A stretch of 64,000 bases of DNA from Sequoia sempervirens (Eukaryota > Streptophyta > Pinopsida > Cupressales > Cupressaceae), in assembly GCA_007258455.2 (NCBI GenBank), contig VDFB02193867.1, positions 571,021,578 to 571,085,577 on the forward strand, written 5' to 3'. Numbering within the stretch: the first letter of the stretch is position 1; each line of letters starts with the position of its first letter. Shown here piece after piece: positions 1 to 12,072 of the stretch. The position numbers and the translations under genes were made by a program. The notes beneath the pieces were generated by a model that was given only the letters and a program-made list of their open reading frames with translations, ran no database searches and was not told where the DNA came from.

Positions 1-234
1 TCAGGGTGTATACCTTCTCTGCAACCTTTTCCATCGAGACCCACCTCCTCCTATGCGGCTACCTTTGCAAATTTTACGTTCTCTGGGATAAAAATGCCTC
101 CGCTTGAAACCACTTCTTTGAAAGATTTTGGAGTCACAAAGGAAGTTGAAGGCTTAATGCCACCATTTACAAGGGGATTGAGGGGATTTGTACCCCCATT
201 CATAAATAACCTGGATGGCCAAAGGCCACACTAA
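1..234 (+). CDS. Open frame cut by window edge, unidentified
   Basis: Frame 1 is open from the first base to a TAA at 232-234, about 77 codons. It has no start inside the window, so it could be the 3' end of a longer reading frame that begins upstream. The translation is rich in Pro, Phe, Gly and Thr and has no motif I recognise. The base composition is less AT-rich than the following 500 bases, which is mild support for coding origin. It could equally be a transposon gag-pol end or a chance open frame. I cannot assign a function. Confidence 0.22.
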   Translation, partial: SGCIPSLQPFPSRPTSSYAATFANFTFSGIKMPPLETTSLKDFGVTKEVEGLMPPFTRGLRGFVPPFINNLDGQRPH

Positions 235-1300
235 ATGCATAATGTAACCAAAAGTACAACTAAAGCATGTGAAGAGAGAAGCATACAAACAAACTCAGAG
301 CAACGATGATGAAAAGAAAGTAAGGAATTATGACAACAAACCAGAAAAGAAAACCTCTATGGGGGAGGGCACGGTCTCCCCCACCTGGCACACACACAAA
401 CATAGGAACACCTTCCAATCTTCAACGCCTCAACGAATCTCAACAAATATCTATTCTTGTTTTTTGATTTAATAATTAATAATTATTATGATTATATTAT
501 ATTTAATTTATTAATCAATAATAGATATTATTTAAATTATGTTTAATATTAAATAATAAATAATACATTAATTTAATATTCTTTTGCAATTATAGAAATA
601 ATATTTATCTTAGTTAATAATTAAATTTGTAAATAATATATAGATATAACAAAACAATTTAGATTAAATTAAACTTAATATATGGTTGTTGGATAGAAAA
701 TCAAAGATAATGTTATTTTATTTTAGAATATGATTATCAACACACAAAATGTATTAGAAGGGTGTGAGGTTGTATGGGCCTTAAGAGGACTTGATCTCAC
801 AATGTATCAATATTCAAGAACATATAATCAAAATAGTGTCTTCATAGTCATAAGGTTGTATGTAAAACTAAAGGAAAGCAAGTATGGGTATAAGGAAAAT
901 AATGGCATAGTGTAATTGAGACTCCCAAAGGTGGGAAACAAGTACAAACAAGAGAAGTGAGAAATTGGATACAATAGATCAATTGCAATGGAGTCAAACC
1001 AACAAATATTTTGTAACTTCATATAGATTCAATGAAAAATGACATGTTCTATGCAATTTCCAAGTAGCTTCCTCCCTTGGCACTCTCTCCTTTAGGAAAT
1101 CCAACTTATCAATTAGTATAATAATAAATGACATGTTGAATATCATAGTTGCAAACATTTTATATTTTGATCCCCCATATGTCTTCTATCTTGAAAATTA
1201 TAAGGGGATAAGGGCACTAAAGGATAGTGCATATGTGACCAAGAAAACAAAATGAAGTTATACTATGTCAATTACAAATAATTTAATATTATAATAAAAT
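235..1300. other. AT-rich intergenic DNA
   Basis: No gene is visible here. The stretch 475-720 is almost pure A/T with repeated AATAAT and TTAATAT words, like the larger AT-rich block at 49-51 kb. Short open frames at 269-472 and 730-915 have no recognisable motif and are probably chance. Confidence 0.5.
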
Positions 1301-1315
1301 TATTACCATTGGTAC

Positions 1316-1653
1316 AAATACTTATCCTCTCTCTCCCCTCTTCTTCTCTCTCTCCCTCCACCCTCTTCTCTCTCTCCCTCTCCCCCCTCTTCTCTATCTT
1401 CATTCTCTATTTATCTATCTCTCTCTCCCCCCTCTTCTCTCTCTCCCTCCTCTACCTATCTCTTTCCCTTTCTCTCCCACCCTCTCTCTATCTCTTCCCT
1501 CCATCCCTACCTATCCCCCCTACATATCTCTCTATCTCTACATCTCTCTCCCTTTCTCTTCCTATATATCTCTATCTCTCTCTTTCTCTTCACATATATC
1601 TCCATTTCTCCCTCTTATCTCTCCCTCTCCCTCCCTCTCTCCCTATTGAAAAC
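1316..1653. repeat. Polypyrimidine (CT-rich) low-complexity tract
   Basis: About 340 bases of nearly uninterrupted pyrimidine built from CTCTCTCCC-type and TATCTCTCTC-type words. The apparent 117-residue open frame through it encodes only Ser/Leu/Pro/Tyr repeats and is a by-product of the composition. It is the strand complement in character of the GA-rich block at the right end of the window. Confidence 0.9.
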
Positions 1654-1659
1654 ATAACA

Positions 1660-4600
1660 TGAGTGTGTTGATAATGGAGCCTGATTACCTTCCAATTCAA
1701 AGGTTTTATTTTACTAGTTTTTAGATTCTTGTAAATAGATGTATCAAGTTGATTTACAACTGTCACTTTTCTATTGAGACATTCCTTTCACAAACAACAC
1801 CATTTTCTGAATAACCTACCAATTGACCTCATGTATGGCACAAATGTATGCAAAGAAATAGACTAGAATTTTCCCTAATTGACCTTCCACACCTCTTCAG
1901 CGTACCCATTGTACACCAAGGTACAATTACTAGTTTATATATGTTTATTAAAAAATTATAATATATTTTTTACTTTTTAATTTATAATAATTTTATAAAT
2001 GTATTGATTTAAACAATTTTGATTAATATATTAAGAGCTATTTTCAATGTATCATAATAAAGAACCATTTAAAAAGATATTCAAAATAGATATAATAATA
2101 TTTAATTACAAGAACTTTATTTTTTCAATTTTGTATTGATGAATATTTCTTTATAATAACATTATAGTTAAATTTACAAATAACCTAGATATTATCTCTG
2201 TATGTCATATTAGCTCATAGACAATTTCAATATATTTTTACAATAGTATTAATAGAACTATTTCAAAACAATGAATACATTATATTTATGATGCCATAAT
2301 TATATATAATTGTGATGTCTTGTGTATGTTATCTTTGATTTTGCACTACCCCTAAAATCAAGCCTAATAAAAAAATTTACTTGCACCCACAAAGATATTT
2401 GCTAAGAGTGGTTATTACAAGTGAAAAATAATAATGTGAGAAATATAGTCATATCCCATCTTGATTTAGGAATAAATTTTATAACTATTATCAAACCTGA
2501 GTGCACCCTAGAGAGAGTGATATTCAAAACTTTCTCCCTAGTTGAAAATCATGTAAACATCTTAAGGCTTGTGGATTTTCTATAGACCAGGATGAATCTC
2601 TAGAGAGGGTTGGTTCCCTTGGCCTATCACCTAAACTAGCTTAAGCTACTATTTTTTTTGAAGAAAAGGAAAGAAAATGATATAAAATGAACCTAAATCC
2701 TCTGGAGGTGATGCTTAAAATTGTTACTAATTGACTTATATACTATTTTTTTGACACATAATTAATCAATGATTTAGCTAATTACTACATAACTAAAATG
2801 TTTTCACATATTCATGCATCAATGCACTTCATATTAAGGTGAAATGCTCACAATTCAAGAAGGAAAATGAAGTTTTCACAACTATTTATTGTTTACTTCC
2901 ATCACACAACAAACAACCTACACAAAGTGTATATAATTTCTACCTAAAGGTGCTAAAACGAGACATATAGCTGAGGATTTATTTGTGAATCCACAAAAAT
3001 ATGCATGAATCATGACGTTACATATAATAAAACAAAATATTGAGGAGGAAAAAACTGATTTTTATTGATCAAAAGGTATTATTACAATACTACATGACTC
3101 AAAATATTTGAATTTTCTTGAAAAAGAGATTATAAATCTTTTTCTCAATTTGAAATTGATTTTTTTGAGTTACAATGCTTGGTATTTTTTTGAAAATATA
3201 AAAGGAAGTAGAAAGAACTACCTAATTCCTAGCCTATGTGTCCTATTTCTCAATCCAACATTAGAGAGAATCGTGGACATGATCTAATACTATTAAATGA
3301 CATATTTGACTTCATTGTTTTACCAACCTCCACTTGGGCACTAGAAAACTACCTCCCCATATTTGACTCCCCAAAATCTTGCATGATGTTGGTGGTTGAA
3401 GAAAAGTACTTGTTTTCTTTGACCTTATTTATTGAAGATGCACCTAGATGCTTGGAAATGTATATGGCTTTCTCAAACTACTTCCTAGATATCCTTAACT
3501 ATTGTCCAAGTCACCCAACTTCCCCTACATGGTCTCAATATGCTCATCATTGACCATGTAATAACCCATCCTAAATTATTACTTAATTAATATTATTGTA
3601 AATGACACATGGATATATTTCAAATTAAAAAGACATAACTAGTAGCTATAGTCAATCATAGCAACACATGTCTATTTAAAATGAGTCAAATATTTGTATA
3701 TTCAATTCAAAATTCAAATTACAATATCAAGTTTGACTTGGCTCATAAGGCCACAGTCATTACATTGTACAAATTTACACCAAGTACATCAAGTATTACA
3801 TCATGGTTACATCATAGACTAAAAGTCTTGTGTACATCTAAGGTTCCTCTTGACGCTCGCCTCCACTGGTGGATGAGAACATGGTTGAAGCACTTTATCA
3901 CCCAACCACGAAGTTTATGCTTCCCTGAAATTCTTCCAACTTGAAGAATACCCGATCCTGCACATAAAGTTTAGCAAGAGAACAATCTGCAAGGTGGAAT
4001 CTGGTGTGTGCCCATACATCAACAAGAAAATTCTATCTACAAGTTAGAAAATAAAATGCAAGATATATGCTAGAAATGATAGAGAGTGATCATATCACAA
4101 AGTTCATACATACAAAATGAACTATATTGCTTGGCCAAGCATATTGAATTTGTTGCAACAACAACAAATAATAGATTCTGGTAAAGCAAACCTATACTCT
4201 CTGAACTCCATTTTGGCACCCGTCCTGGAAGGTAACTTTCTACAATACAACATTTCATAATAACTATCTAAATGCAATGCAAATGATATTATAGAAATAG
4301 ACATAAATACTAAGCTCAATCTAATCAAATGCACATGCAAACCTCAATGAGTAAGAGTAGCATGTAGATGTTGGATTGATTTGGATGTGGTTTCTCTTAC
4401 TCCAAATGATAATGAGATCGATAGATATTTTTGCAGCATAACATTAGCATGTGAGATGTGTTGGAAATGAAACGGAAAGCCTCTCATAACATTAGAAATG
4501 AGAGGGGCTAAATCAAGGGCCAAGATTGAATGGTTAATGAAGGGTTGAGATTGAAAGAAGGATGAGGTTTGGATCAAGGAATCAAGATTGATTAACCTTG

Positions 4601-4770
4601 TGACAAGTGTCACAAGATGGAAAGGGGTGAAATGGTGAGATGTGCTCACACATTTGGAAGAGAGTCAATAAATGTGTGTAAGAGATAGGGTGGCTTGTGA
4701 GATCACACACATGTGTGAGAAGAGGCTACAAGATAGTCTATGCCACTTATCACTTTGTGAAAAGTTTGGG
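1660..4770. other. Intergenic DNA, no gene recognised
   Basis: No protein motif or RNA gene is recognised. AT-rich DNA fills 1930-2330. A 105-codon open frame at 3236-3553 has no family signature and no flanking signals. A sequence beginning TGTAATAACCCATCC at about 3556 has the look of a retrotransposon LTR start, but I could not find a matching partner copy in the window. Confidence 0.4.
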
Positions 4771-4776
4771 GGGATG

Positions 4777-5233
4777 TGTAGGAATTTAAAATTAGAGGAT
4801 AATGATAATGGAGATTATTAATGAGGGTTAAATTACTCAATCAAAGATTAATTAATTTAATGGGGTAGGTTGAGTAAATAAACCAAGGGTTTATTTAACT
4901 TTGGTGGAGTTAAATGTTGGGGAATGGGAAATGATGGAATTAAATAATAGGAAAATGGTAATGGAGGTTAGGAAGAGGATAAAGCTAATTAATCAAGGAT
5001 TAATTAACTTGAGCAAGGTTAGGGGTTTTATAGAAAAGTGGGAAAAGTTTAGTCTTTAATTAAATAAATGTATATTTATTTACTTAAAGGCGGTGGCATG
5101 TGAGGATAATGAGGAAATTAATTAAATAAATAATGAATATTTATTTAATTAAATGTTAGGATAAGGGAAGTGGGTTAAATTAAATAAATAGTTCAAGTAT
5201 TTATTTAATTATGTATCATTTTGGGTGACTACA
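4777..5233 (+). repeat. Candidate solo LTR
   Basis: The segment starts TGTAGGAATT directly after a purine run (AAAAGTTTGGGGGGA) that resembles a polypurine tract, and ends GGTGACTACA. It therefore has complementary TGTAG...CTACA termini and a length of 457 bp typical of LTRs. The inside has repeated ATTTATTTAATTAAAT words. No second copy was found in the window, so this is either a solo LTR or the 3' LTR of an element whose interior is unrecognisable. Confidence 0.35.
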
Positions 5234-5823
5234 CTATCTACCCTCTAGCAACATCTACCCTAAGGTGCTCTAGTCTACTTAAGTATCACTGTTCTATTCA
5301 AGTAAAAGAATATTCTTCTCACATAAGTCTATGAAAAAGAAAAATCTAATTACTAATTTCCTCTCTAAATATAAATTAGATACATGATTCAAATAGAACA
5401 ATACAATATTCATTCATATCATTCACATGACCCATGTTTACTTTAAACATAAGTATTATCCATTTAATAATCAATTAAGTAAAAAGAACAAAAAAAGGAA
5501 TGTCATAAGTATGTGTATGTACATAGGTGAAGTCTATGTGCATATACATATATGTGCCTACTTAAGTTATGGGTTTGTGCACACATTTTGAAATGAACCA
5601 TTCAATTAGATTGAAATCATTAAAAATATTTCATTTGATGTTTCTTTTGTCAAAACAAAGAATCCAAAACAAGTCTATATTAATAGTTTCACACATATTG
5701 TTGCTTCTTTTTCATTCCCACAAAACTGTGATACTCTAACATTGTTGTTTACATATGAACATTCACTATTTTTAACATAATAAGTATTGTTTCCTACTAA
5801 AAAATTATAAAATAAGATGTTTA
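5234..5823. other. AT-rich DNA flanking element A
   Basis: No gene is seen. The last 70 bases before element A (around 5755-5823) resemble the tandem unit found on the other side of the element at 11600-11940, sharing the words GAACATTCACTATTT and TTGTTTCCTACTAAA. Element A therefore appears to have inserted into that repeat. Confidence 0.45.
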
Positions 5824-6639
5824 TGTTGATAATCAAGGTGAAGAAATCTTGCAATATGAACTTAAATGAGAGAATGAAAATCTGAAATATGTAGATTAAC
5901 CTTTAGCCTTAGTGTGAAGAAATAATGAGAGAGAGAGATAGAAAAAACATAACACATGCAACAATAGATTTACGTGGAGAAACCCCGAAGGGAAAAAAAA
6001 TCCACCACCAAAAGAGAGGCAAGTATATTACTGATAATCTCAAATATTACATGCAGCAATAGACTTCTCTTGTCATCCCTATAAATCCAACAACACCCTG
6101 TTACCCTGCAAAACTGAATTCAATAACTCTAGCTCAAGGCCCCAATTTATAGAGATTTGTGAGGATGAAAACCACCATGGTTTCACCAAACAATAGGAAG
6201 CAATAGCACCTAGAAAAACCCATGCCTCCCTCCTTGAAATGGTCAAAAAATGACAAAAATAGCCTCTCACAGATGCTCTTACAGCTGTCATAAGGCATCT
6301 TTCATGCATGGGTGCCTAGGGTCCAAAAATAACATATTTTGTCATAGGAATCTATCATATTGTCATAGCATCTTATGACAACTATCATGCATGTCATAGA
6401 TGCTCTTACATCACCCTATTTTGACCCAACAACCTTATTTTAGAAGATTCCAAGGTTTGACACCTAGCTATTTTGTCCTTTTCCAAAAGGATAAATGGTA
6501 ACAGTAACATTGCATTTACATTGTCTCTTTCACCACTGTTGGTCAAATAGTTTCACCTCTTATGGGTAAATGTACAAAACACTTTAGGAGAATAATAAAT
6601 TAAAGGATTTACAAGGTTGATGACACCTAAATCCTAACA
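5824..6639 (-). repeat. Element A 3' LTR
   Basis: Begins TGTTGATAATC and ends CCTAAATCCTAACA on the plus strand, matching 10751-11565 along its length. It contains the U3 promoter region with a CTCTATAAAT box on the minus strand near 6145-6154. A 76-codon open frame inside it at 6079-6309 is a by-product of the LTR. Confidence 0.93.
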
Positions 6640-6650
6640 TTCTCCCACTT
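6640..6650 (-). promoter_or_regulatory. Element A polypurine tract
   Basis: On the minus strand this reads AAGTGGGAGAA, abutting the 3' LTR. This is the usual copia plus-strand primer for second-strand synthesis. Its position fixes the inner edge of the LTR. Confidence 0.85.
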
Positions 6651-6698
6651 GACATCATACATTGTAAATTACACCCATAGAGATACAATTACATAGAA

Positions 6699-8194
6699 TT
6701 AAGTACAATGATCAAGGCCCATGGCCTTTCTGCACCAAGAGAGCTTTTCCGTGGTGACTAGCTTTGTAAGAGAATCTGCAACATTATCCAAAGTGTCAAC
6801 TTTTTCAATCAAGACCTGTCCATTCTCAATCATTTCTCGCACAAAGTGATATTGAACATCAACATGCTTAGTACGAGCATGATACATAGGATTTTTAGCT
6901 AAACATATGGCACTCTGACTATCACATCCGATCCTCACTATCCTACAATCAAAACCAATACCATTACCAAGTATTTGTAATCAAACTGCCTCTTTAGAGG
7001 CATGTGTAGCGGCCATATACTCTACTTCAGTGGTAGACAAAGCAACTATAGGTTGTCTTTTACTCATCCAACTCACTGCTCCTTCAAACAAAAAGTAAAC
7101 ACATAGCTACTAGTGGACCTTCGACTGTCCAAGTCACCTACCCAATCTACATCAAAAAAACCATGTATATCCAATGACTTATCAACATTGTCACTACCAT
7201 GATAAACCAAAAAGTAATCATAAGTGCCTTGCAAATATCTAAATACCCTTTTAACAAAAGTCCAATTTTCTTTACCATAAACCTGCTTAGAACTCCCACT
7301 GCTTTGGCTATATCTGGTCTAGTACAAACCATTGCATACATTAAACTACCGACAACACTAGCATAAGGAAGTTTAGACATTTCATCAATATCATATCTGA
7401 TTTAGGACACATGTCTAAACTCAACTTAGTACCAACAGGAAATGGAATATTTACTGGTTTACAGTCCTACATATTAAACCTTTGCAAAATAGTGTTAACA
7501 TACTTACTCTGACTTAACCAAAGCTTTATGTGAACCCGATCCCTAATTATTTCCATCCCAAGAATACATTTAGCAGTCCCTAAATCTTTCTTATCAAATG
7601 TGCTAGAAAGCTAAGTTTTAAGTTCCCTAATCATTGCCTTATTGTTACCAATGAACAACATATCATCCACATATAAGACAATAATCAGTATCTGATCATC
7701 AATAACTTTAAAATAAACACAGTGATCCTCTTCACTTCTAACAAAACCCATATTTAATGCAAATGCATCGAACTTCTGGTACCACATCCTAGGTGAGATT
7801 GTTTTAACCTGCAAACCAAGTGTTCTTTTCCTTTCACAACAAAACCATCAGGTTGTTGCATATAAATTTCTTCTTCTAGATCCCCATGCAAGAAAGCAGT
7901 TTTAACATCCATTTGTTCTATTTCTAAATCATAAGCAGCAACAATGGATAAAAGGAATCTAATAGAAGTTAACTTAGCAACAGGAGAGAATATTTCACCA
8001 AAATCAACTCCCTCTCTCTGGGAGTATCCCTTGGCCACTAATCTGGCCTTGTAATGTTCCAACTTTCCATTTGCACCAAACTTCTTTTTATATATCCACT
8101 TACAACCAATGGCCTTTCTTCCTTTGGGAAAAATAACAAGATGCCAAGTGTCACAGGTTTTCAAAGACATCATCTCATCATGCATGGCCTGCAT
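6699..8194 (-). pseudogene. Element A reverse transcriptase and RNase H, broken
   Basis: This is the 3' half of the element's polyprotein, which copies element RNA into DNA and removes the RNA strand. The RT start lies at 7754-8194, with the typical copia runs GCKWIYKKKF, YKARLVAKGYSQ and DVKTAFLHGDLEEEIYM. The catalytic YVDD box (LYVDDMLFIGN) is in another frame at 7611-7814. The RT-RNase H connection, with GSLMYAMVCTRPDI, is at 7147-7380. RNase H is at 6699-6938, with DSQSAICLAKNP and the terminal ARTKHVDVQYHF motif. The pieces lie in order but are separated by stops and frame changes, so no continuous enzyme can be made. Confidence 0.92.
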
Positions 8195-8574
8195 CCAAGA
8201 CTCACATTATTCTGAAGAGAGAGCCTCCATGAAAGATCTAGGTGAACATCATTAGTACATAACAACACAAATTTACAACGAAAATCAGGTGGGCTATACG
8301 CGCCAACTGGATTTTGTTGTCTTGTGGATCTTCTCAAAGGTGGAGTAAGAGGTTCCTCCTCATGTTCATCCTCATTGTTTTCAACTTCTTTTGTTACAAC
8401 AGATTCTTTAGAACTCTCTTCTTCTTCTCCATCTTCTTGTCCATCTCTCCATTCTTCCACATGTGCATCTTCTTGCTTAGTTTCAAAATGCATTGTCTTT
8501 GACTTTTCCTTTGGTTGCACATCTTCAAAGTTAGCTCTAAATTCCCTAAAAATAAAATCTCTAGAAAATATCAT
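8170..8574 (-). pseudogene. Element A integrase-RT linker
   Basis: An acidic, low-complexity stretch rich in Glu and Lys followed by PLTPPLRRSTRQQNP, the usual copia linker between integrase and reverse transcriptase. It is separated from the integrase frame by a stop near 8577 and overlaps the RT frame at 8170-8194, showing a frame change there. It has no catalytic role of its own. Confidence 0.8.
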
Positions 8575-8577
8575 CTT

Positions 8578-9939
8578 TCATGTTAGTGGATTCCAAAGTT
8601 TATAACCTTTAACATTTTCACCATAACCTACAAAGATGCATTTATGAGATTTGGGGTCCAATTTAGACCACTTATCTTGAGGCACATGAACAAAAGCCTC
8701 ACAACCAAAGACCCTTAAATTTGAAACTGAAGGCTTTTTACCCAACCACATTTCATAAGGAGTTTTATCAACAAGAGCTTTACAAGGAGACCTATTAATT
8801 AAATAACAAGCAGTACCAACAGCTTCTGCCCAAAAGCATTTATGTAACTTAGCACTACTTAACATGCTCCTAGCTCTCTCCATTAATGTATGGTTCATTC
8901 TTTCTGCTACCCCATTTTGTTGGGGTGTGTAAGGTGTAGTCTTTTGCCTAACAATTCTTGCATGTTTGCAAAACTCATCAAATTCCTTAGAACAATATCC
9001 ACCCCCATTGTCAGATCTCAATACTTTTATCTTATAATCTGTTTGCTTTTCAACCAATGCCTTGAATTCCTTAAATTTGGTGAAAACTTCAGATTTTGTG
9101 TGCATAAAATAAATCCAAGTATATCTAGAGTAATCATCAATGAAGGAAACATAATAACAAGATCTACCCAAAGAATCTATATCCACTAGACCACACACAT
9201 CCGAATGAATTAGTTCTAAAAATCCATTAGCTTTATTAGTTCCTTTAGGAAATGATGACCTGTTTTGTTTACCAAACACACAATCCTCACATAAATCATT
9301 TTTACCAATAGAATAATCAAAAATAATGTCTACTAGTTTCTTATCAAGTATGGTCCTAAGACCTTTTTCACCAATGTGATCCAATCTATGATGCCACAAC
9401 ATACATGCATTTTCAGTGCTACTTACAAAAGAGGAGTTACAAAAAGTAGAGGCATGTAGTGTAAATAAATTCCCTATCTGAGATCCTTTAGCAACCACCA
9501 AACTTTCCCTTACCATCCTGCAACCAGACTTTTCAAATGTCACATGCATCCCAGAATCATTCAACTTGGAAACCAAAATTAAAATTTTTGTAAGTCTTGG
9601 AATATGTAAAACATCATCAAGGATTTTAACCCTCCCATCACTGAAACACAACTTTACCTTTCCTTTACTGATAACCTTTTGTGAGCTATTGTCACCCATG
9701 AAGACCTCTCCTCCATCATATTCTTTGTATGTAGAAAACCAATCCTTATGAGGAGTCATATGGAAGGAAGTACCTGAATCAATAAGCCAAGCATAATTAC
9801 AAAATATGTTAGCTGAAATAATCAAAGCATCAGAATCACCGTTATCAAAGGAATTTTCTGTGGAGGAATCTGCATTCTTTTTCTTGTTTCTACATTCCTT
9901 CTTCACATGTCCCCGTTTACCATAGTTCCAACGCTTCAC
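8578..9939 (-). pseudogene. Element A zinc knuckle, protease and integrase
   Basis: A 453-codon open stretch, the longest intact part of element A. Residues 3-16 are a nucleocapsid zinc knuckle whose first two cysteines are replaced (RWNYGKRGHVKKEC), so metal binding is probably lost. The retropepsin active site DSGTS is at residues 54-58. The integrase zinc domain follows with H-H at 184-188 and C-C at 217-220. The core triad residues are Asp247 (HSDVCG), Asp310 (RSDNGG) and Glu346 (NGVAER), spaced as expected for a copia integrase. It ends near FVGYGENVKGYKLWNP, the usual boundary to the linker. The frame could still encode a fragment, but it is cut off from gag by a stop at about 9961. Confidence 0.93.
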
Positions 9940-9963
9940 TCTGCTCTTTCCAGGGGTCTTAGA

Positions 9964-10624
9964 TCATCCTTTAGACTTATCCTTCTTCTTATCCCCTTTA
10001 GGCTCTTTCTCCTTGGGCCTACCTTGCACATGCAAGGCATCTTGGGAGACACTACGCATGGTATTTCTCCTCATCTCCTCTAAAAGAAGTATGGGAATAA
10101 TATTATCCATCTTAGGTTCTGCACCACCACTTGTTATAGCAATAATTAAATTTTCCCAAGATTTCGACAAAGAGAAAATCAATAAAATGCATTTATCCTC
10201 ATCTTGTATTTTAACATCAATAGATGCAAGCTGACTTATAATAAAATTAAAAGCATTCAAATGTTCAACAATAGATTCACCATCCTTCATCTTTAATGAA
10301 TACAAACATCTTTTGAGATACAACTTGTTAGACAAACTCTTAGTTTGGTAGATTTCACCTATCTTCCTCCAAAGCTTGTATGTCATGTCTTCTGAAGAGA
10401 CATTCAGGAGGATAGAATCTTTGAGACACAGCTAAATGGTCCCTCAAGCCTTCTTGTCTAACTTATTCCAATCTTCATCCGACAAGTTTGAAGTAGATGG
10501 CTTCTTATCAACTGAAACTGGTAACCACTAATCTCTCTCCTCAAGAAGATCCTCCACTTTCAACTTCCACATCTCATAACCAGTTCCATTGAAATTATCA
10601 ATATCTAGACAAGAGGTGGAGTCC
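9964..10624 (-). pseudogene. Element A gag (capsid), broken
   Basis: The gag start is the ATG at about 10624, opening with FNGTGYEMWKLKVEDLL, the conserved N-terminal helix pattern of copia gag (DUF4219/UBN2 type). A stop falls at about 10527 and another before 10386. The last 140 codons are open and include KLWRKIGEIYQTKSLSNKLY and HLNAFNFIISQL, then a Lys-rich tail. Gag forms the virus-like particle that packages element RNA. It lies about 120 bases inside the primer-binding site, as expected. Confidence 0.88.
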
Positions 10625-10736
10625 ATGGTATGCAATCTTTCACAAATCTGCAAAACCCACAACAAAAAGCTCCCACTGCAACAAAAAACCTTCAACACTT
10701 TTAAAGGAAAGCGTCCCTTCCTTAACAGAACTGTTA

Positions 10737-10748
10737 GCTCTGATACCA
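10737..10748 (-). promoter_or_regulatory. Element A primer-binding site (initiator Met tRNA)
   Basis: On the minus strand this reads TGGTATCAGAGC, the standard complement to the 3' end of initiator methionine tRNA used by plant copia elements. It lies two bases inside the 5' LTR. It is unmutated, unlike the same site in elements B and F. Confidence 0.92.
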
Positions 10749-10750
10749 AA

Positions 10751-11565
10751 TGTTGATAATCAAGGTGAAGAAAGCTTCCAATATGAACTTAAATGAGAGA
10801 ATGCAAATCTGAAATATGTAGATTAACCTTTAGCTTTAGTGTGAAGAAATAATGAGAGAGAGATATAGAAAAAACATAACACATGCAACAACAAATTTAC
10901 GTGGAGAAACCCTGAAGGGAAAAAAACTCCACCACCGAAAGAGAGGCAAGTATATTACTGATAATCTCAAATATTACATGTAGAAATAGAATTCTCATCA
11001 TTCCCTGTAAATCCAACAACACCCTGTTACCCTACAAAATTGAATTCAATAACTCTAGCTCAAGGCCCCAATTTATAGAGATTTGTGAGGATGAAAACCA
11101 CCATGGTTTCACCAAACAATAGGCAGAAATACCACCAATAAAAACCCATGCCTCCCTCCTTGAAATGGTCAAAAAATACCAAAAATAGCCTCTTACAGAT
11201 GCTCTTACAACTGTCATAAGGCATCTTTCATGCATGGATGCCTGGGGTCCAAAAATAACATATTATGTCATAGGAATCTATCATATTGTCATAGCATCTT
11301 ATGAAAACTGTCATGCATGTCATAGATGCTCTTACAACACCCTATTTTGACCCAAAAACCTTATTTTAGAAGATTCCAAGGTGGGACGCCTAGCTATTTT
11401 GTCCTTTTCCAAAAGGATAAATGGTAACGGTAACATTGCATTTACATTGTCTCTTTCCCCATTGTTGGTCAAACAGTTTCACCTCTTATGGGTAAATGTA
11501 CAAAACACTTTAGGAGAATAATAAATTAAAGGATTTACAAGGTTGATGACACCTAAATCCTAACA
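10751..11565 (-). repeat. Element A 5' LTR
   Basis: 815 bp, TGTTGATAATC...CTAACA on the plus strand, paired with 5824-6639. As the 5' LTR on the minus strand it carries the element's promoter. A CTCTATAAAT box on the minus strand at 11071-11080 is the best TATA candidate. No transcript can be inferred from sequence alone. Confidence 0.92.
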
Positions 11566-11599
11566 GTTTCATGTAGAACGTTCATAGTTTACAACTAAT

Positions 11600-11940
11600 C
11601 AATGTTGTTCCAACTAAGCAGTTTAATGAACACGACTATTTCCAGCTAAACAATTTAATGAACAAGATTGTTTTCAACTATTTTCAAAAAATTCAATATT
11701 AACAATAATACAATGTTGTTTTAGGCTAAATAGTAATAGTTTATGACAAACAATATCGTTTCCAACTAAACATTCACTATTTACATCAATACAATCTTGT
11801 TTCAGGCTATTAAACAGTTACAGTTTATGACAAAACAATGTCGTTTCTAATAGAACATTCACTATTTATATCCATACTATGTTGTTTCAAGCTAAAAAGT
11901 TACAGTTTATGACAAAATAATGTCATTTCCAAAGGTTAAT
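11600..11940. repeat. Tandem repeat, unit about 83 bp
   Basis: The word AGTTTATGAC recurs at 11738, 11822 and 11904. Each is followed by AAACAATGTCGTTTC, then AACATTCACTATTTA, then TTGTTTCAGGCTA. This gives units of 84 and 82 bp plus a partial unit at each end. Related words occur just left of element A near 5755-5820, so the array is older than element A. Confidence 0.75.
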
Positions 11941-12072
11941 GGTTGCAGCTTCAAGTTCCATTTCCTTGTTTGCAGGCTTAATTATTTTGACATTTGTATA
12001 CACAATTTCATGTTTAAGAACAATAAAATGAAGCTAATATCATTTTTGGAATGAATTTAAAAGTATTTTCCA

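Larger units (their letters stand above)
5824..11565 (-). mobile_element. Element A: Ty1-copia retrotransposon, full length but broken
   Basis: A 5.74-kb element reading right to left. Two LTRs of about 815 bp flank an interior with a methionine-tRNA type primer-binding site, gag, protease, integrase, reverse transcriptase, RNase H and a polypurine tract in the Ty1-copia order (integrase before reverse transcriptase). The flanks are GTTTA at 5819-5823 and GTTTC at 11566-11570, a 5-bp target duplication with one mismatch. The coding region has several stops and frame changes, so the copy should be unable to move by itself. By eye the LTRs differ at roughly 5-6% of positions over their first 300 bases, so it is not recent. 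Confidence 0.93.

Noticed and set aside
1309..1662. 117-codon open frame
   Set aside because: Purely the translation of a polypyrimidine tract.
3236..3553. 105-codon open frame
   Set aside because: No family motif, no splice or start context, AT-rich surroundings; most likely chance.
8324..8605. Plus-strand Ser-rich open frame
   Set aside because: Antisense to the element A integrase-RT linker.
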